Source of the DNA: Pseudomonas sp. Bout1
GTDB lineage: Bacteria; Pseudomonadota; Gammaproteobacteria; Pseudomonadales; Pseudomonadaceae
Reading direction: 5' to 3'
Assembly: GCF_034314165.1 (NCBI RefSeq)
Contig: NZ_JAVIWK010000001.1
Coordinates: 1,441,001-1,505,000 of the forward strand
Length of the DNA stretch: 64,000 nt
The notes beneath the pieces were generated by a model. The model did no database searches. It was not told the origin of the DNA and saw only the letters and a program-made list of their open reading frames with translations. The position numbers were made by a program, and so were the translations under genes. This document shows positions 63,464 to 64,000 of the stretch, one piece after another. Position 1 is the stretch's first letter; every line of letters begins with the position of its first letter.

Positions 63464-63551
63464 GTGGGCGCTGGCTTGCCTGCGATAGCGGTGTTTCAGT
63501 CACATCATTGTTGCCTGAAAGATTGCTATCGCAGGCAAGCCAGCTCCCACA
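63464..63551. repeat. REP palindrome pair between the kinase and SEC-C genes
   Basis: TGTGGGCGCTGGCTTGCC at the left and GGCAAGCCAGCTCCCACA at the right, inverted, between convergent genes. Confidence 0.88.
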
Positions 63552-63570
63552 ATGACCTGTGTTCAGGGCA

Positions 63571-63771
63571 TCAAGCCCCGTGGCACTTCTTGAATTTCTT
63601 CTCGCTGCCGCACGGGCAAGGGTCGTTACGACCTACGTCCTTCAGGGTGTTGCGCACCGGCTCCTGGTGAGCGTGGCCGCAGTTCGGGCCGTGGACATGG
63701 CCATGGTCGTGATCATGCTGATCGTGATCGTGGTTGCAGTCAGGACCATGGACATGGGGTTGCTGAGTCAT
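63571..63771 (-). CDS. Small His-rich SEC-C metal-binding protein
   Basis: A 66-residue protein. The first 36 residues are rich in His, Asp and Cys ([19 protein letters not shown]), a likely zinc or nickel binding tail. The C-terminal part is a SEC-C motif ([17 protein letters not shown]), the zinc finger found at the end of SecA. Function is unknown; metal storage or delivery is plausible. It overlaps the upstream gene by ATGA. Confidence 0.85.
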   Translation of the reverse strand: MTQQPHVHGPDCNHDHDQHDHDHGHVHGPNCGHAHQEPVRNTLKDVGRNDPCPCGSEKKFKKCHGA

Positions 63772-64000
63772 CGATGTCGCTCCGGAATAAAATCGCCGGG
63801 GATTATCTCGCCATTGCGCATCACCTGCACGTCGTTCCCGATAAATAAACCGGTTTTCAACTCGCCTTCAAGGCGGTAGGGCACGGGCGCGCGCCGATTT
63901 TTCAGCATATCGACCACATCGCGGATTTGCGGCCACAGGTTAGTGCGTACCGATACCCGGAAGAACGCGTGGCTGTGGGGCGGCACGGTCAGCCATTCGT
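63768..64000 (-). CDS. LEA type 2 (WHy domain) family protein, partial
   Basis: The C-terminal 77 residues of a gene that continues past the right edge. The frame is open to the edge, so the first internal GTG at 63986 need not be the start. [13 protein letters not shown] and [13 protein letters not shown] look like the end of a WHy/LEA14 beta-sandwich domain, often a lipoprotein in pseudomonads. The missing N-terminus prevents confirmation. Confidence 0.6.
   Translation of the reverse strand, partial: EWLTVPPHSHAFFRVSVRTNLWPQIRDVVDMLKNRRAPVPYRLEGELKTGLFIGNDVQVMRNGEIIPGDFIPERHR

Overview
The window is chromosomal DNA of a Pseudomonas, most likely of the P. fluorescens group. Three things point there: the gene order map-rpsB-tsf-pyrH-frr-uppS-cdsA-dxr-rseP-bamA-skp-lpxD-fabZ-lpxA-lpxB-rnhB-dnaE-accA-tilS-pyrG-kdsA-eno-ftsB-ispD and gfnR-adhC-fghA-ispF-truD-surE-pcm-nlpD-rpoS; protein sequences close to pseudomonad orthologs (for example PKHD hydroxylase PiuC and acylase QuiP); and many Pseudomonas-type REP palindromes (GTAGGAGC/GTGGGAGC...GGCTTGCC) between genes. 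I see no rRNA, tRNA, CRISPR array, prophage or IS transposase.

Region 1 (1-26816) is core genome, almost all on the + strand: translation (map on the - strand, rpsB, tsf, frr), UMP kinase, the envelope block (uppS, cdsA, dxr, rseP, bamA, skp, lpxD, fabZ, lpxA, lpxB), replication (rnhB, dnaE), then accA, tilS, pyrG, kdsA, eno, ftsB and ispD. Many neighbours share ATGA/GTGA stop-start overlaps, so translation is probably coupled.

Region 2 (26826-29867, - strand) is an accessory gene set into this conserved order. It encodes a 1013-residue toxin-like protein with a DUF6543-like N-terminal part, a hydrophobic helix and a C-terminal domain whose spaced GESH, FEH and GNSH motifs suggest the EreA/ChaN/Tiki fold also found in MARTX and Pasteurella toxin effector domains.

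Region 3 (29950-38073) holds the formaldehyde detoxification pair adhC-fghA with the divergent LysR gene gfnR, then ispF-truD-surE-pcm-nlpD-rpoS. Downstream of rpoS the usual rsmZ/fdxA/mutS neighbours are missing. A perfect palindromic repeat, a cold-shock gene and dcd follow instead.

Region 4 (39566-50599) contains a small proline-rich protein gene and the four-enzyme ligase-associated DNA repair set (PdeM phosphoesterase, Lhr-core helicase, ATP-dependent ligase, MBL-fold exonuclease). The set is split into two pairs by a five-gene basic amino acid ABC transporter operon, which has a candidate sigma-54 promoter, and by a 460-bp composite repeat element with inverted ends.

Region 5 (50862-64000) is accessory metabolism and iron uptake: QuiP-type N-acyl-homoserine lactone acylase, YfcG-like glutathione transferase, an isochorismatase-family hydrolase, an iron-siderophore locus (piuA-like receptor, piuC, binding protein, permease, ATPase) with a divergent OmpR-type two-component system, a His-rich SEC-C protein, and a partial LEA type 2 protein at the right edge.
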